DNA of 64,000 nucleotides from Mycolicibacterium aurum (GTDB lineage: Bacteria > Actinomycetota > Actinomycetes > Mycobacteriales > Mycobacteriaceae): the NCBI GenBank assembly GCA_900078775.1, contig LT549889.1, positions 4,216,001-4,280,000 of the forward strand. The letters are read 5' to 3'. This document shows positions 1 to 8,860 of this stretch, piece by piece. How positions within the stretch are numbered: the first letter of the stretch is position 1; every line of letters starts with the position of its first letter. The position numbers were made by a program, and so were the translations under genes. The notes beneath the pieces are model-generated. The model was not told the DNA's origin. It was given only the letters and a program-made list of their open reading frames with translations, and did no database searches.

Positions 1-639
1 CGCTCCGGTGGCGGCGCGGACGTCGTCCACCGAGACTCCGGGCGCGGTCTCCACCAGCACCAGTTCCCCGTCGCCGACCACGTCGATGACCGCGAGGTCG
101 GTGACGATGCGGTGCACCACCCGCTCACCGGTCAGCGGCAGCGAACACTCCGACACGATCTTCGGATTGCCTTGCCGGTCAGTGTGTTCCATCAGCACGA
201 TGACGCGGGCCGCGCCGTGCACCAGGTCCATGGCCCCACCCATGCCCTTGACCATCTTGCCGGGCACCATCCAGTTGGCGAGGTCGCCGAACCGGGACAC
301 CTCCATGCCGCCGAGCACCGCGACGTCGATGTGCCCACCGCGGATCATGCCGAACGACAGCGCCGAGTCGAAGAAGGCGGCACCGGGCAGCACCGTCACC
401 GTCTCCTTACCGGCGTTGATGAGGTTCGCGTCGACCTCGTCCTCGGTGGGATAAGGCCCGGTGCCCAGGATTCCGTTCTCCGAGTGCAGGGTGACCCGCA
501 CCGAGGGGTCCAGGAAGCCCGGCACCAGGGTGGGCAATCCGATGCCCAGGTTCACGTATTCGCCGTCGCGCAGTTCACGGGCCACCCGGGCGGCCATCTG
601 CGGGCGGGTCCAGCCCTTGGCGGTCTGCGTCTCGGTCAT
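1..639 (-). CDS. scoB: 3-oxoacid CoA-transferase subunit B (3' end outside window)
   Basis: Beta subunit of a heterodimeric CoA-transferase that moves CoA from succinyl-CoA to acetoacetate or a similar 3-oxoacid in the cytoplasm. The visible 213 codons start with MTETQTAKGW; the family motif LHSENGILG is present, with the expected catalytic glutamate at about residue 54. The C-terminus lies beyond base 1. Its ATG overlaps the stop of the subunit A gene in an ATGA, so the two are translationally coupled. A 3-oxoadipate transferase (PcaJ) is the main alternative, because the two families are hard to separate by eye. The neighbouring 3-hydroxybutyrate-dehydrogenase-like gene favours ketone-body use. 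The family is seen directly; the substrate is inferred. Confidence 0.88.
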   Translation of the reverse strand, partial: MTETQTAKGWTRPQMAARVARELRDGEYVNLGIGLPTLVPGFLDPSVRVTLHSENGILGTGPYPTEDEVDANLINAGKETVTVLPGAAFFDSALSFGMIRGGHIDVAVLGGMEVSRFGDLANWMVPGKMVKGMGGAMDLVHGAARVIVLMEHTDRQGNPKIVSECSLPLTGERVVHRIVTDLAVIDVVGDGELVLVETAPGVSVDDVRAATGA

Positions 640-1403
640 GCGGTCTCTCCTGCGTCGTCACGGACGGTGCGCTTCTCGATGCGGACGTCCTGGGGGCCTG
701 TCTCGACGATCCGCTGGACGAACACGCCGGGCAGATGGATGCTCTCGGGGTCCAGCTCGCCGGGCTGCACCAGCCGCTCCACCTGGGCGATGGTCACCCG
801 GCCGGCCATGGCGGCCAGCGGATTGAAGTTCATCGCGGTCTTGTCGAAGACCAGGTTGCCCTGGGTGTCACCGACCGCGGCGTGCACCAGCGCGTAGTCG
901 GCGCGGATGCCGGTCTCCAGCACATACCGCTGGCCGTCGAACTCGCGGGTCTCCTTGGGCGGGGAGGCGATGGCGATCGAGCCGTCCGCGGCATAGCGCC
1001 AGGGCAGCCCGCCGTCGGCGACCGGTGTGCCGACCCCGGCCGGGGTGTAGAACGCCGGGATGCCCGCACCGCCGGCCCGCAGCCGTTCGGCCAGGGTGCC
1101 CTGCGGGGTCAGTTCGACCTCCAACTCACCGGACAGGTACTGCCGGGCGAACTCCTTGTTCTCCCCGACGTAGGACGCCGTCACCCGGCGGATGCGGCCG
1201 AGGCCGAGCAGCACGCCCAGCCCGACGCCGTCCACGCCACAGTTGTTGGAGTAGACCTCGAGGTCATCCACCCCGGATTCGGCCAGCGCCTCGATGAGCG
1301 CATCGGGTATGCCGCACAGCCCGAATCCACCCACGGCGAGGGTGGCGCCGTCGGCGATATCGGCGACGGCCTCGTGGACGTCCTTGACCTGCTTACTGGA
1401 CAT
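636..1403 (-). CDS. scoA: 3-oxoacid CoA-transferase subunit A
   Basis: Alpha subunit partner of the downstream subunit B; together they activate 3-oxoacids as CoA esters. The protein is 255 residues, the usual size for a separate A subunit. It carries the glycine-rich CoA-binding signature VGGFGLCGIPDALI near residue 25 and the typical N-terminus MSSKQVKDVHEAVADI. It is the first gene of a two-gene minus-strand operon. The divergent IclR-family gene starts 199 bp away, and the intervening region carries a perfect 19-bp palindrome, so local regulation is likely. Substrate could be acetoacetate or 3-oxoadipate. Confidence 0.88.
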   Translation of the reverse strand: MSSKQVKDVHEAVADIADGATLAVGGFGLCGIPDALIEALAESGVDDLEVYSNNCGVDGVGLGVLLGLGRIRRVTASYVGENKEFARQYLSGELEVELTPQGTLAERLRAGGAGIPAFYTPAGVGTPVADGGLPWRYAADGSIAIASPPKETREFDGQRYVLETGIRADYALVHAAVGDTQGNLVFDKTAMNFNPLAAMAGRVTIAQVERLVQPGELDPESIHLPGVFVQRIVETGPQDVRIEKRTVRDDAGETA

Positions 1404-1571
1404 CAGCGTGACAACTTCCTGTTGTGGTCCTGTCGAAATTGCTACCTGCGCGTTCGCTCACCGAACACGGGCGTCGTGCCCCACCAGAACACCATCTGGC
1501 TGCTGTTATGCACAAGGTTTCGGCGTCTGGATCGCCGAATTGTTCGCTCGGCGGGACATCCCGGCCCTCGG

Positions 1572-1590
1572 GCGTCCACTGGGTGGACGC
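1572..1590. promoter_or_regulatory. Perfect palindrome upstream of iclR-type gene, candidate operator
   Basis: The arms GCGTCCAC and GTGGACGC are exact reverse complements separated by TGG. The element ends 12 bp before the GTG of the IclR-family gene and lies in the divergent region shared with scoA. IclR regulators commonly bind such palindromes next to their own genes. Binding is inferred, not shown. Confidence 0.5.
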
Positions 1591-1602
1591 TATGGTCGAG
1601 GC

Positions 1603-2376
1603 GTGACGACCCTCGATACGGGCACCCCGGTGATCACCCGGGTGGCCGCCATCCTGCGCGCGGTGGGCCGCGAACGCGACGGCGTGACGACCACCGCGGT
1701 GGCCCGCAGCACCGACATCCCGCGGGCCACCGCGCACCGGATGCTCACCGCCCTGGCCGAGCAGGGACTGATCGACCGGGAACCCGCCACCGGGCTGTGG
1801 TTCCTGGGCCCGGAGATCTATCTGCTCGGATCGGTGTCCACCAGCCGCTACGACGCGGCCCCGGTCGCCGACGACCTGCTGCGCGGGCTGGCCGACGACA
1901 CCGGTGAGAGTGCCTTCCTGTCCGCGCGCCGCGGCTGGGAGACGGTGTGTGTGTCCGCCGTGGAGGGCAGCTTCCCGCTGCGCTCGCACGTGCTGTACCC
2001 GGGCAGCCGGTTCCCGCTCGGCATCGCCTCGGCCGGGCTGGTGGTGCTCGCGCATCTTCCGGAGCCCGAGAGCGAGGAGTACCTGCAGCGGTCGGCTCTG
2101 GAAAAGGAATGGGGGGCAGCGCATTCGCGGGCCGGCATCGAGGAGCGTCTGGCGCAGACCCGGATCCACGGCTACTCGGTCAATCCCGGACTGCTGGTGG
2201 AGGGCAGCTGGGGCATCGGCGCGGCGGTGTTCGACGCGCTGGGCCAGCCGCAATGGGCGCTCAGCTTGACCGGTGTACAGGCCCGGATGGCCGGGGAGCG
2301 CACGGCGCAGCTCGGTGAGACGCTGCTGCGCGCCGCCCACGAACTGACCCGGCGGCTGCGACGCGGCGATCGGTAG
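1603..2376 (+). CDS. IclR-family transcriptional regulator
   Basis: A 257-residue DNA-binding regulator. The N-terminal winged helix-turn-helix spans about residues 10-70 (DIPRATAHRMLTALAEQGLI is the recognition region) and is followed by the IclR effector-binding domain. GTG at 1603 is chosen because the protein then begins just before the HTH, as in the family; the reading frame stays open further upstream but that part has no similarity. It is divergent from scoA-scoB and convergent (1 bp gap) with the SDR gene. Its target is probably the ketone-body genes on either side. The effector is unknown. Confidence 0.85.
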   Translation: MTTLDTGTPVITRVAAILRAVGRERDGVTTTAVARSTDIPRATAHRMLTALAEQGLIDREPATGLWFLGPEIYLLGSVSTSRYDAAPVADDLLRGLADDTGESAFLSARRGWETVCVSAVEGSFPLRSHVLYPGSRFPLGIASAGLVVLAHLPEPESEEYLQRSALEKEWGAAHSRAGIEERLAQTRIHGYSVNPGLLVEGSWGIGAAVFDALGQPQWALSLTGVQARMAGERTAQLGETLLRAAHELTRRLRRGDR

Positions 2377-2377
2377 C

Positions 2378-3124
2378 TCACCGCGCGCTCCAGCCCCCGT
2401 CCATGGTGTACGAGGCCCCGGTGACCATGCGGGCCGCCGAGGAGGCCAGCCAGCCCACCAGGGAGGCCACCTCCTCGGGTTCCACCAGCTCCTTGATGGC
2501 GGCCTCCTTGAGCAGCACTTCCGCCACGACCTGCCGCTCGTCGACGCCGTGGGTCTGGGCCTGATCGGCGATCTGCTTGTCCACCAGCGGGGTTCGCACG
2601 TATCCCGGGTTGACGCAGTTGCTGGTCACCCCGTGCGGGCCGCCCTCCAGGGCGGTCACCTTGGACAGTCCCTCCAGGGCGTGTTTGGCGGTCACGTAGG
2701 CGACCTTGTACTCCGAGGCCCGCAGGCCGTGCACCGAGGACAGGTTGATGATCCGGCCGAAACCCTCGGCGTACATGTGCGGCAGCGCCGCGCGGATGAG
2801 CAGGAACGGCACCTCGGTCATCAACGTCAGCATGGTGCGGAACGCCTCGGGGGCGAACTCGGTGATCGGCGCGACGCGCTGCACCCCGGCGTTGTTCACC
2901 AGGATGTCGGTGTGCAGAACCAGATCCTGCAGCGCCGCCACATCGAGCAGGTCGATGGTCCAGGCGGTGCCGCCGATCTCCTCGGCGAGCGCGGCCGTGC
3001 CGGCCTCGTCCCGGTCGGCGACGGTGACATGCGCGCCGGCGGCGGCGAGTTCGCGTGCGCAGGCGGCCCCGATCCCACCGGCACCACCGGTGACCAGAGC
3101 AGTCTTCCCGTCGAGTGCGCTCAT
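2378..3124 (-). CDS. SDR-family dehydrogenase, 3-hydroxybutyrate dehydrogenase-like
   Basis: A 248-residue short-chain dehydrogenase, probably oxidising 3-hydroxybutyrate to acetoacetate with NAD. It has the nucleotide-binding TGGAGGIG near residue 12, NNAG near residue 88, catalytic Ser in NLSSVHG and the YxxxK pair in YVTAKHALEG. The start ATG at 3124 overlaps the stop of the upstream transporter gene in an ATGA, so the two form an operon. The VHGLRASEYK segment and the NPGYVRTPLVDKQI loop resemble bacterial 3-hydroxybutyrate dehydrogenases, which fits the nearby CoA-transferase: hydroxybutyrate to acetoacetate to acetoacetyl-CoA. The exact substrate is inferred from context. Confidence 0.82.
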   Translation of the reverse strand: MSALDGKTALVTGGAGGIGAACARELAAAGAHVTVADRDEAGTAALAEEIGGTAWTIDLLDVAALQDLVLHTDILVNNAGVQRVAPITEFAPEAFRTMLTLMTEVPFLLIRAALPHMYAEGFGRIINLSSVHGLRASEYKVAYVTAKHALEGLSKVTALEGGPHGVTSNCVNPGYVRTPLVDKQIADQAQTHGVDERQVVAEVLLKEAAIKELVEPEEVASLVGWLASSAARMVTGASYTMDGGWSAR

Positions 3125-4479
3125 GTTCGCGAGAGTTTCTCGACGGCGCGCGCGTCGGCGTCGTCCAGCGCCTTCAGATCGATGCCCACGGTCTCCCGGC
3201 TGAGCACCGCGCCCAACAGCGATACGGCACAGGCGATGCCGAGGTAGACCGCGATCGGCACCGAGGAACCGTACGCGTCGAGCAACTTCACCGCGATGAT
3301 CGGCGCCAGCGATCCAGCGACGATCGAGGTGACCTGATAGCCAAGGGACACACCGGAATAGCGCATCCGGGTGGGGAACATCTCGGACATGATGGCCGGC
3401 TGCGGCGCGTACATCATGGCGTGGATGACCAGGCCGATGGTGACCGAAGCGGTCACCACGACGTAGTTGGCGCTGTTCATCATCGGGAAGGCGAAGAATC
3501 CCCAGGACGCCCCGAGCAGCGCTCCGGCGATGTATACCGGCCGGCGGCCGAAACTGTCCGACAACCGGCCGAACAGCGGGATGACCAGGAAGTGCACGGC
3601 GTGCGCGACCAGCAGGTACCAGAGGATGTCGCTGGTATCGGCGCCGACCTGCACCTTCAGATAGGTGATCGAGAAGGTGACCACCAGGTAGTACATGATG
3701 TTCTCGCCGAAGCGCATACCCATTGCGGTGAAAACGCCACGGGGGTAACGCTTGAGGACCTCGATCCCGCTGTACGAGCTCTCCGCGAGGCGCTCGGCCT
3801 CCTGCTGCGCCTCGACGAAGATCGGCGCATCGGTGACCTTGGTGCGGATGTAATAGCCGACCAGCACAACCACCGCCGACAGCCAGAAGGCGACGCGCCA
3901 GCCCCAGGACAGGAAGGCCGCATCCGACAGCGTGATGGTCAGCACCAGCAGCACGATGGTGGCCAGCATGTTGCCCACCGGCACACCGGCCTGCGGCCAA
4001 CTGGCCCAGAATCCGCGCCGGCCGTCGGGACTGTGCTCGGCGACCAGCAGCACCGCGCCGCCCCATTCCCCGCCGACCGCGAAGCCCTGGATGAACCGCA
4101 GGATCACCAGCAGGGCGGGCGCCCAGTAGCCGATCTGATCGAAGGTCGGCAGGCAGCCCATCGCGAACGTCGCGGCACCGACCAGCAGCAGCGAGAACTG
4201 CAGCAGCTTCTTGCGGCCGTACTTGTCACCGAAATGCCCGAACACGATGCCGCCCAGCGGGCGGGCGATGAAGCCCACCGCGTAGGTGACGAACGCGGCC
4301 AGGATGGCATCGAGCTCGCTGCCGGTCTGGGCGAAGAACACCTTGCTGAACACCAGGGTGGCCGCGGTGCCGTAGAGGAAGAATTCGTACCACTCCACGA
4401 CCGTGCCGGCCATGGACGCGGCGACGACGCGCTTGAGCCCGGTGGTGGCCTCGCTGGAATTGTGATCGGCAGCACACAT
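3121..4479 (-). CDS. MFS transporter, metabolite:H+ symporter (MHS) type
   Basis: A 452-residue inner-membrane importer with about 12 transmembrane helices. The N-terminal signature GTVVEWYEFFLYGTAA and the loop motif GDKYGRKK are typical of the metabolite:H+ symporter subfamily that imports carboxylates such as shikimate, ketoglutarate or other organic acids. It is co-transcribed with the downstream SDR gene (ATGA overlap) and divergent from the LysR-type gene, 74 bp apart. The likely cargo is a hydroxy- or oxo-acid used by the neighbouring enzymes. That cargo is an inference. Confidence 0.85.
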   Translation of the reverse strand: MCAADHNSSEATTGLKRVVAASMAGTVVEWYEFFLYGTAATLVFSKVFFAQTGSELDAILAAFVTYAVGFIARPLGGIVFGHFGDKYGRKKLLQFSLLLVGAATFAMGCLPTFDQIGYWAPALLVILRFIQGFAVGGEWGGAVLLVAEHSPDGRRGFWASWPQAGVPVGNMLATIVLLVLTITLSDAAFLSWGWRVAFWLSAVVVLVGYYIRTKVTDAPIFVEAQQEAERLAESSYSGIEVLKRYPRGVFTAMGMRFGENIMYYLVVTFSITYLKVQVGADTSDILWYLLVAHAVHFLVIPLFGRLSDSFGRRPVYIAGALLGASWGFFAFPMMNSANYVVVTASVTIGLVIHAMMYAPQPAIMSEMFPTRMRYSGVSLGYQVTSIVAGSLAPIIAVKLLDAYGSSVPIAVYLGIACAVSLLGAVLSRETVGIDLKALDDADARAVEKLSRT

Positions 4480-4522
4480 AAGGCTGAGTATGTGTGCAGA
4501 TCAAGATCGAAACAATGCCGAG

Positions 4523-4553
4523 ATCTGCAACCCGAGTCTGCAAAAATGCAGAT
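4523..4553. promoter_or_regulatory. Nested inverted repeats in MFS/LysR divergent region
   Basis: ATCTGCA at 4523-4529 pairs with TGCAGAT at 4547-4553, and inside it TCTGCA-AAAA-TGCAGA (4537-4552) is a second perfect inverted repeat. LysR regulators bind such palindromes in the divergent promoter region. The repeat abuts the regulator's start codon, which suggests autoregulation. No binding data are visible. Confidence 0.4.
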
Positions 4554-5455
4554 ATGGGACTGCCGAGCGCCGACGATCTGCTGATTCTGCTGGCGGTCGG
4601 GCGCACCGGTCGCTATGTGCAGGCCGCCGAGGCGCTCGGCGTCAACCACACCACCATCTCCCGCCGGATCGCCGCACTCGAGCAGGCCATCGGGTCGCGG
4701 GTGCTGACCCGGGTCGGTGCGGGCTGGGAACTGACCGACCGGGGACGCGAGGTGCTCGTCGCCGCCGAGGCGGTCGAGGCCGCGGTCGGGTCCCTGGCCG
4801 CCGCCCCGGACAACCGCGGGCGCTGCGCGGCGTCGTGCGGATCTCGTCCACCGACGGGTTCAGCGCGCACATCGCCGCACCGGCCGCCGCCGCCGTGCAA
4901 CTCGACCACCCGGGGGTGTGGGTGGAGCTCGTGGCGACCACCCAGCGGGCCAGCCAGCAGCGCTCCGGCGTGGATCTGGAGATCGTCGTCGGTGAGCCCT
5001 CCGTGCAACGCGCCCAGGCGATCCCACTCGGTGACTACTGCCTGGGACTGTACGGATCCCGAGGCTATCTGGCCCGGCACGACAGTCCCGCCGACATCGG
5101 TGACCTCAACGCGCACCGGCTGGTCTACTTCATCGAGTCGATGTTGCAGGTCGATGATCTGGACCTGGCCACCAGCTTCGCGCCGGGCATGCGCCGGTCG
5201 GTGTCCTCGACCAACGTCTTCGTGCACGTCGAGGCCACCCGGGCCGCCGCGGGCCTGGGTCTGCTGCCCTGTTTCCTGGCCGATCAGCATCCCGATCTGG
5301 TCCGGGTACTGCCCGAGCAGGTGACCGTGCGGCTGACCTACTGGCTGGTGGCACGTGCCGAGACGTTGCGCAGGCCCGAGGTCGCGGCCATCGTCGAGGC
5401 GATCGGCGACCGGATGTCGGCTGAACGGAAAGCCCTACTCGGAGAGCGCAGCTGA
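4554..5455 (+). pseudogene. LysR-family regulator with a single-base frameshift
   Basis: The N-terminal winged HTH (MGLPSADDLLILLAVG, then NHTTISRRIAALEQ) reads in one frame to about base 4820. The effector domain, from VVRISSTDGFSAHIA to the stop at 5455, reads in the frame one base earlier. Adding one G to the GGG at 4818-4820 gives a continuous 300-residue protein of normal LysR length, so exactly one base appears to be missing. It could be a true pseudogene or an indel error in a G-rich run. If intact, it would regulate the divergent MFS-SDR pair. The upstream ATG at 4494 is in frame but would add 20 residues ahead of the usual start. Confidence 0.8.
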
Positions 5456-5468
5456 ATATCGTGGGAGC

Positions 5469-6272
5469 ATGCCGTTCCTGCAGACCGATCCCGCCCGGGT
5501 GTACTACCGGCACTGGCCGGCGCCCGAACCGCGGGCGGCCATGGTTTTCCTGCACGGGTTCGGTGAACACACCGGCCTCTACCACCGCTACGGCTTCACG
5601 CTGAACGCCGCGGGCATCGACCTGTGGGCGGTGGACCAGCTCGGGCACGGCCTCAGCCCCGGCACCCGTGGTGATTTCGGCACGCTGGCCGACAGTTCGG
5701 CACTGGCCGAGACGCTGACCGCGACCGTCGAGCACGAACGCCCCGGACTGCCGTTGATCGCCGCCGGGCACTCCTTCGGGTCGGTGGTGACGCTGCTGCG
5801 GCTCGTCGAACAGCCGCGGCGGTACCGCGCGGGCGTCGTCTCCGGTGCGCCGCTGGCGCCGATCGCCGAACTGCTGGACGCCGACACCTCACTGGATCTC
5901 GACCCGTCCTGGTTGTCGGCGGACCCGTTCTATCTGGACGCCGTGGAGAACGATCCGCTGGGCTTCACCCAGGCCGACAGCGCGCCGCTGGCCCGGGCCC
6001 TGGATGCCGCCTGGGACCGGTTCGGCTCCGAACTCCCGTCGCTGACGGTGCCCACGCTGGCGGTGCACGGCGTCGCGGATCCGATCTCGCCGATCGGTCC
6101 GGTGCGGGCCTACGCCGAGCAGGTCGACGCCCTGCGGATCGCCGAATTCGCCGGGGCCAGACACGACATCCTCAACGACACCGCACACCGCGAGGTGGCC
6201 GCATCGGTGATTGACTTCATCGGGGAGAGCCTGGGATGGCATCCTTACCGCGATGGCAATCGGGGTGAGTAA
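5469..6272 (+). CDS. Alpha/beta hydrolase, monoacylglycerol-lipase-like
   Basis: A 267-residue serine hydrolase. The oxyanion region VFLHGFGEHTGLYHRY and the nucleophile elbow GHSFGS match the monoacylglycerol lipase/lysophospholipase group, as in mycobacterial Rv0183. The acid is likely the Asp in VHGVADPISP and the base the His in GARHDILND. ATG 5469 is preferred because it precedes the first beta-strand directly. It lies 13 bp after the LysR gene, and the downstream gene starts within its last 20 bases, so these genes may be co-transcribed. The likely role is cleavage of host or storage glycerides. Substrate not proven. Confidence 0.8.
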   Translation: MPFLQTDPARVYYRHWPAPEPRAAMVFLHGFGEHTGLYHRYGFTLNAAGIDLWAVDQLGHGLSPGTRGDFGTLADSSALAETLTATVEHERPGLPLIAAGHSFGSVVTLLRLVEQPRRYRAGVVSGAPLAPIAELLDADTSLDLDPSWLSADPFYLDAVENDPLGFTQADSAPLARALDAAWDRFGSELPSLTVPTLAVHGVADPISPIGPVRAYAEQVDALRIAEFAGARHDILNDTAHREVAASVIDFIGESLGWHPYRDGNRGE

Positions 6273-7242
6273 AGACACGAAGCGCACGCTGGTCAAGCTG
6301 CTGGCCGCGGTGGCGCTGGTCGCCGTGATCCTGGGCGGTTTCGCGGCCTGCCTGTTCACCGTCGGCACCGCCGACGAGGCGGGCGAGGACGGACGGTCCG
6401 GGCCGGCGCTGGAGGGCAGTTTCAAGGTCGACGTCGGGCCCACCGCGACGCCGGACGGCAAGCCGGTCGCCGGTACCGCGCGCACCGAGACCTGGGTCGC
6501 GCGGTCGGAGTGCCGGGGCAGCGACTGCCTGGCGACGGTCGCCGTGGTGAACCCCCAGGACCCGTCCGGCCCGCCCGCGCTGACGATGGTGTTCGACTAC
6601 ATCGACGGTGACTGGCTGGCCGTGCGCGAGGCGCCGGACAAGTGCAAGGTGGGCGACGCCGAGGTGGATGCGACGGGCTGGACGGTCATCTCGCTGCGGC
6701 CCCGCCTGGACGGCTCGCTGTCCGGGGAGTACACCTGGGCCACCGCGCCGGCGCTGTGCGCCAACAAGCGCGCCATCAACCTGACCCCCACCAGCGGCAG
6801 CGGCACCGGCACCGAGGCCCCGGACCCGACGCAGGAACCCGCGCTGCGGACCTCCCCCGGGGCTGCCCTGCACGGCGTCTACACCTACACCCAGACCTAC
6901 CCGGAGACCGGTGAGGTGTTCCCGCCGCACGACTACCGGGCCACCACGCACTGCCTGCGCACCGGGGAGCGGTGCGTGACGCTGATGTCGACCATCGACA
7001 GCAACAACCTCTACGTGATGCAGTACGGCGACGGACGTTTCACCGCCGCGTTCCCGGAGGGTGATGCACAGTGCACCGACGGGATCGGCAAGGTGCGCCA
7101 GACCTCCCGTGACGAACTGCCCCTCCCGCAGGGCCCGCAGGATCCGATCACGCTGCTGACCGGGACGTCATTCCAGGACTACGTCGGCGACTGTCCGGCC
7201 CAGGTGCAACTGGACGTCCGGCTCCAGCGCACCGGCGATTAG
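6253..7242 (+). CDS. Membrane-anchored protein of unknown function
   Basis: A 329-residue protein with one N-terminal membrane segment (KLLAAVALVAVILGGFAACL, about residues 13-32) and an extracytoplasmic remainder. The outer part seems to hold two similar halves, each with paired cysteines (SECRGSDCLATV and THCLRTGERCVTL), joined by a Thr/Pro-rich linker around residues 185-205. This looks like a duplicated disulfide-stabilised domain. ATG 6253 overlaps the hydrolase gene end. I do not recognise the family; many mycobacterial secreted proteins have this layout. No catalytic motif is visible. Confidence 0.7.
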   Translation: MAIGVSKDTKRTLVKLLAAVALVAVILGGFAACLFTVGTADEAGEDGRSGPALEGSFKVDVGPTATPDGKPVAGTARTETWVARSECRGSDCLATVAVVNPQDPSGPPALTMVFDYIDGDWLAVREAPDKCKVGDAEVDATGWTVISLRPRLDGSLSGEYTWATAPALCANKRAINLTPTSGSGTGTEAPDPTQEPALRTSPGAALHGVYTYTQTYPETGEVFPPHDYRATTHCLRTGERCVTLMSTIDSNNLYVMQYGDGRFTAAFPEGDAQCTDGIGKVRQTSRDELPLPQGPQDPITLLTGTSFQDYVGDCPAQVQLDVRLQRTGD

Positions 7243-7255
7243 AAAGGTTCTTCAT

Positions 7256-7516
7256 TTGCTGACCAAGACACTGTCGGCGGCGCTGGCCGCGGCGGCCATC
7301 TCGACCGCGTTCGCGGCGCCCGTGCACGCCGATCCGGCCGACAATCCGTGCGAGCTGGCGGTCACGTTCCTGTGCCAGTTCATGCCCATCGCACCAGATC
7401 TGGAGCACGACATCGACCTCACCGTCGAGCAGCCGCCCTACGATCCGGCCTATCCGGTCGACCCTGCCTATCCGGTCGATCCGGCGGTATCGCCGCCACC
7501 TCCTGTAATTCCGTAG
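7256..7516 (+). CDS. Small secreted proline-rich protein
   Basis: An 86-residue predicted secreted protein starting at TTG 7256, with GAAAGG (7243-7248) as ribosome-binding site. Residues 1-25 are a signal peptide ending AAPVHA, followed by DPADNPCELAVTFLC with two cysteines. The tail is an imperfect proline-rich repeat (PPYDP, then PAYPVD twice) ending PPPPVIP. It follows the anchored protein by 13 bp and may share its transcript. Function unknown; similar small exported proteins are common in mycobacteria. Confidence 0.7.
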   Translation: MLTKTLSAALAAAAISTAFAAPVHADPADNPCELAVTFLCQFMPIAPDLEHDIDLTVEQPPYDPAYPVDPAYPVDPAVSPPPPVIP

Positions 7517-7626
7517 CGGACCGCACACCATATTGGGCGGTAAACCCCACAGCCGAAGACTCGATCGCGTGCCCGCCGGGGTGGGCGCTTCGCCAAAAAT
7601 CTAAGCCGCGCCGTGCTCATGAGGGA

Positions 7627-8772
7627 TCACGACGCCCCGCGCCACCAGCAGAGGTGACGACCGGCGACTGACCGACAGGCGACCACGACCCAGACCACGA
7701 CCAGCACCCCGTAGAGACCGAGTGCTACCAACTCGAGCGCACGGGAACTCGCGGCCTCACCCAGCGCTGAGAGGCCCAGGGTGGTAGCTCCGATAGGGAA
7801 CACCAGACTCCACCAGCTCAGTGAGAACGGTGTGCCAGACGCAGTGCCGCGTGCGGTGAGGAACGTTGCGAACAGTATCCAGAAGAGGGCGAATCCAAGC
7901 ATCACGACGCCGAATCCGATACCCACCGTCCGCAGGACGGGGCCGACTATCACGCCGGCAACGGTCGCCGAACCGTTCCCTACTCCGAGCAGGTTAGCGG
8001 CAGCGATCGACTGTCCGATCACGCCAAGCGGGATCCACACCGTCGGGACGGTTCCGGCGACCGGGATTCCCGCATGCAGCAGGCGGTGGTAAATCATCGT
8101 AATGGTCATCAGTGCCGCAATCAGCGCCATCCCGAACAATCCGTAGCACAGCACCTGCATCGCCGTCCGCATCGGCTCTGAGTCGATGTACCCCAGCAGG
8201 CCCGCGCCGGTGGTAGCAGAAACCATCGGTGGCACCACGGGCAGGATCCAGCAGGGCAACCCCATGTCTTCAAGGCCGTCGGACGAAAGCACCGCTGCGA
8301 CCGGCACTCCGACTGCGGTGACCACGCCCAGAATTGTGCCCACGGTCCACAGGCTCGCAGCGATCCACTGGCTCGATTGACCGAACACCGCAGGCCCGTA
8401 CAACAGCGTCCCGGCGCCGACGGTCAAAACCGCCATCGGCACTGTTCCGTAGAACGGGAGTGTTGTGGCAATGCGGCTCGCTCGAAATGCATCACGCCGG
8501 TGGAGGATCCACTCACCGACCAATCCGATCGACAGTACGATCAGCCATGTAGCCGCGAGAAGCCATACTGCCGTGCCGAATTCACGGAATAACGGCGAGA
8601 CCCAATCGAACCGGGCGGCGGAAGTCGCGACGATCCCGGTTCCCATCACCGAGGCGAACAGTCCGGGGGGAACTCGGTGGAAGAAGCCAGTTACAGCACC
8701 TCCGGTCGCCGGCGGTGGTGACTGGTCAGTGTCGACGACGTTGTAGACCGTCACGGGGATGTGTGCAGACAC
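7627..8772 (-). CDS. TDT-family transporter (TehA/SSU1-like)
   Basis: A 381-residue polytopic membrane protein with about ten helices. The N-terminal FHRVPPGLFASVMGTGIVAT is the hallmark of the tellurite-resistance/dicarboxylate transporter family, which includes TehA anion channels, malic-acid permeases and SSU1 sulfite exporters. GTG 8772 is chosen for its spacing from the purine-rich GAGG. It is the last gene of the minus-strand block that contains the flavin monooxygenase. If that enzyme frees sulfite from an organosulfur substrate, this protein could export it. That link is speculative. Confidence 0.78.
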   Translation of the reverse strand: MSAHIPVTVYNVVDTDQSPPPATGGAVTGFFHRVPPGLFASVMGTGIVATSAARFDWVSPLFREFGTAVWLLAATWLIVLSIGLVGEWILHRRDAFRASRIATTLPFYGTVPMAVLTVGAGTLLYGPAVFGQSSQWIAASLWTVGTILGVVTAVGVPVAAVLSSDGLEDMGLPCWILPVVPPMVSATTGAGLLGYIDSEPMRTAMQVLCYGLFGMALIAALMTITMIYHRLLHAGIPVAGTVPTVWIPLGVIGQSIAAANLLGVGNGSATVAGVIVGPVLRTVGIGFGVVMLGFALFWILFATFLTARGTASGTPFSLSWWSLVFPIGATTLGLSALGEAASSRALELVALGLYGVLVVVWVVVACRSVAGRHLCWWRGAS

Positions 8773-8860
8773 GCCTACCTCGCCTTGTTGTGGTTCGGGC
8801 ACGCTGGGTCAACGGTCGGGCCACATCAGCCCAACCGTCGACCAACTCAGCGCATACTGC

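Noticed and set aside
2378..4066. One long minus-strand protein covering the SDR gene and part of the MFS gene
   Set aside because: The upstream part is out of frame with the MFS protein and has no similarity; the SDR begins at ATG 3124 with a normal length.
4494..4553. ATG 4494 as the start of the LysR gene
   Set aside because: It would put the inverted-repeat operator inside the coding region and add 20 unrelated residues before the conserved start at 4554.
7517..7626. A hairpin around GCCCGCCGGGGTGGGC as a terminator
   Set aside because: The stem is short and imperfect and such pairs are frequent by chance at this G+C content.
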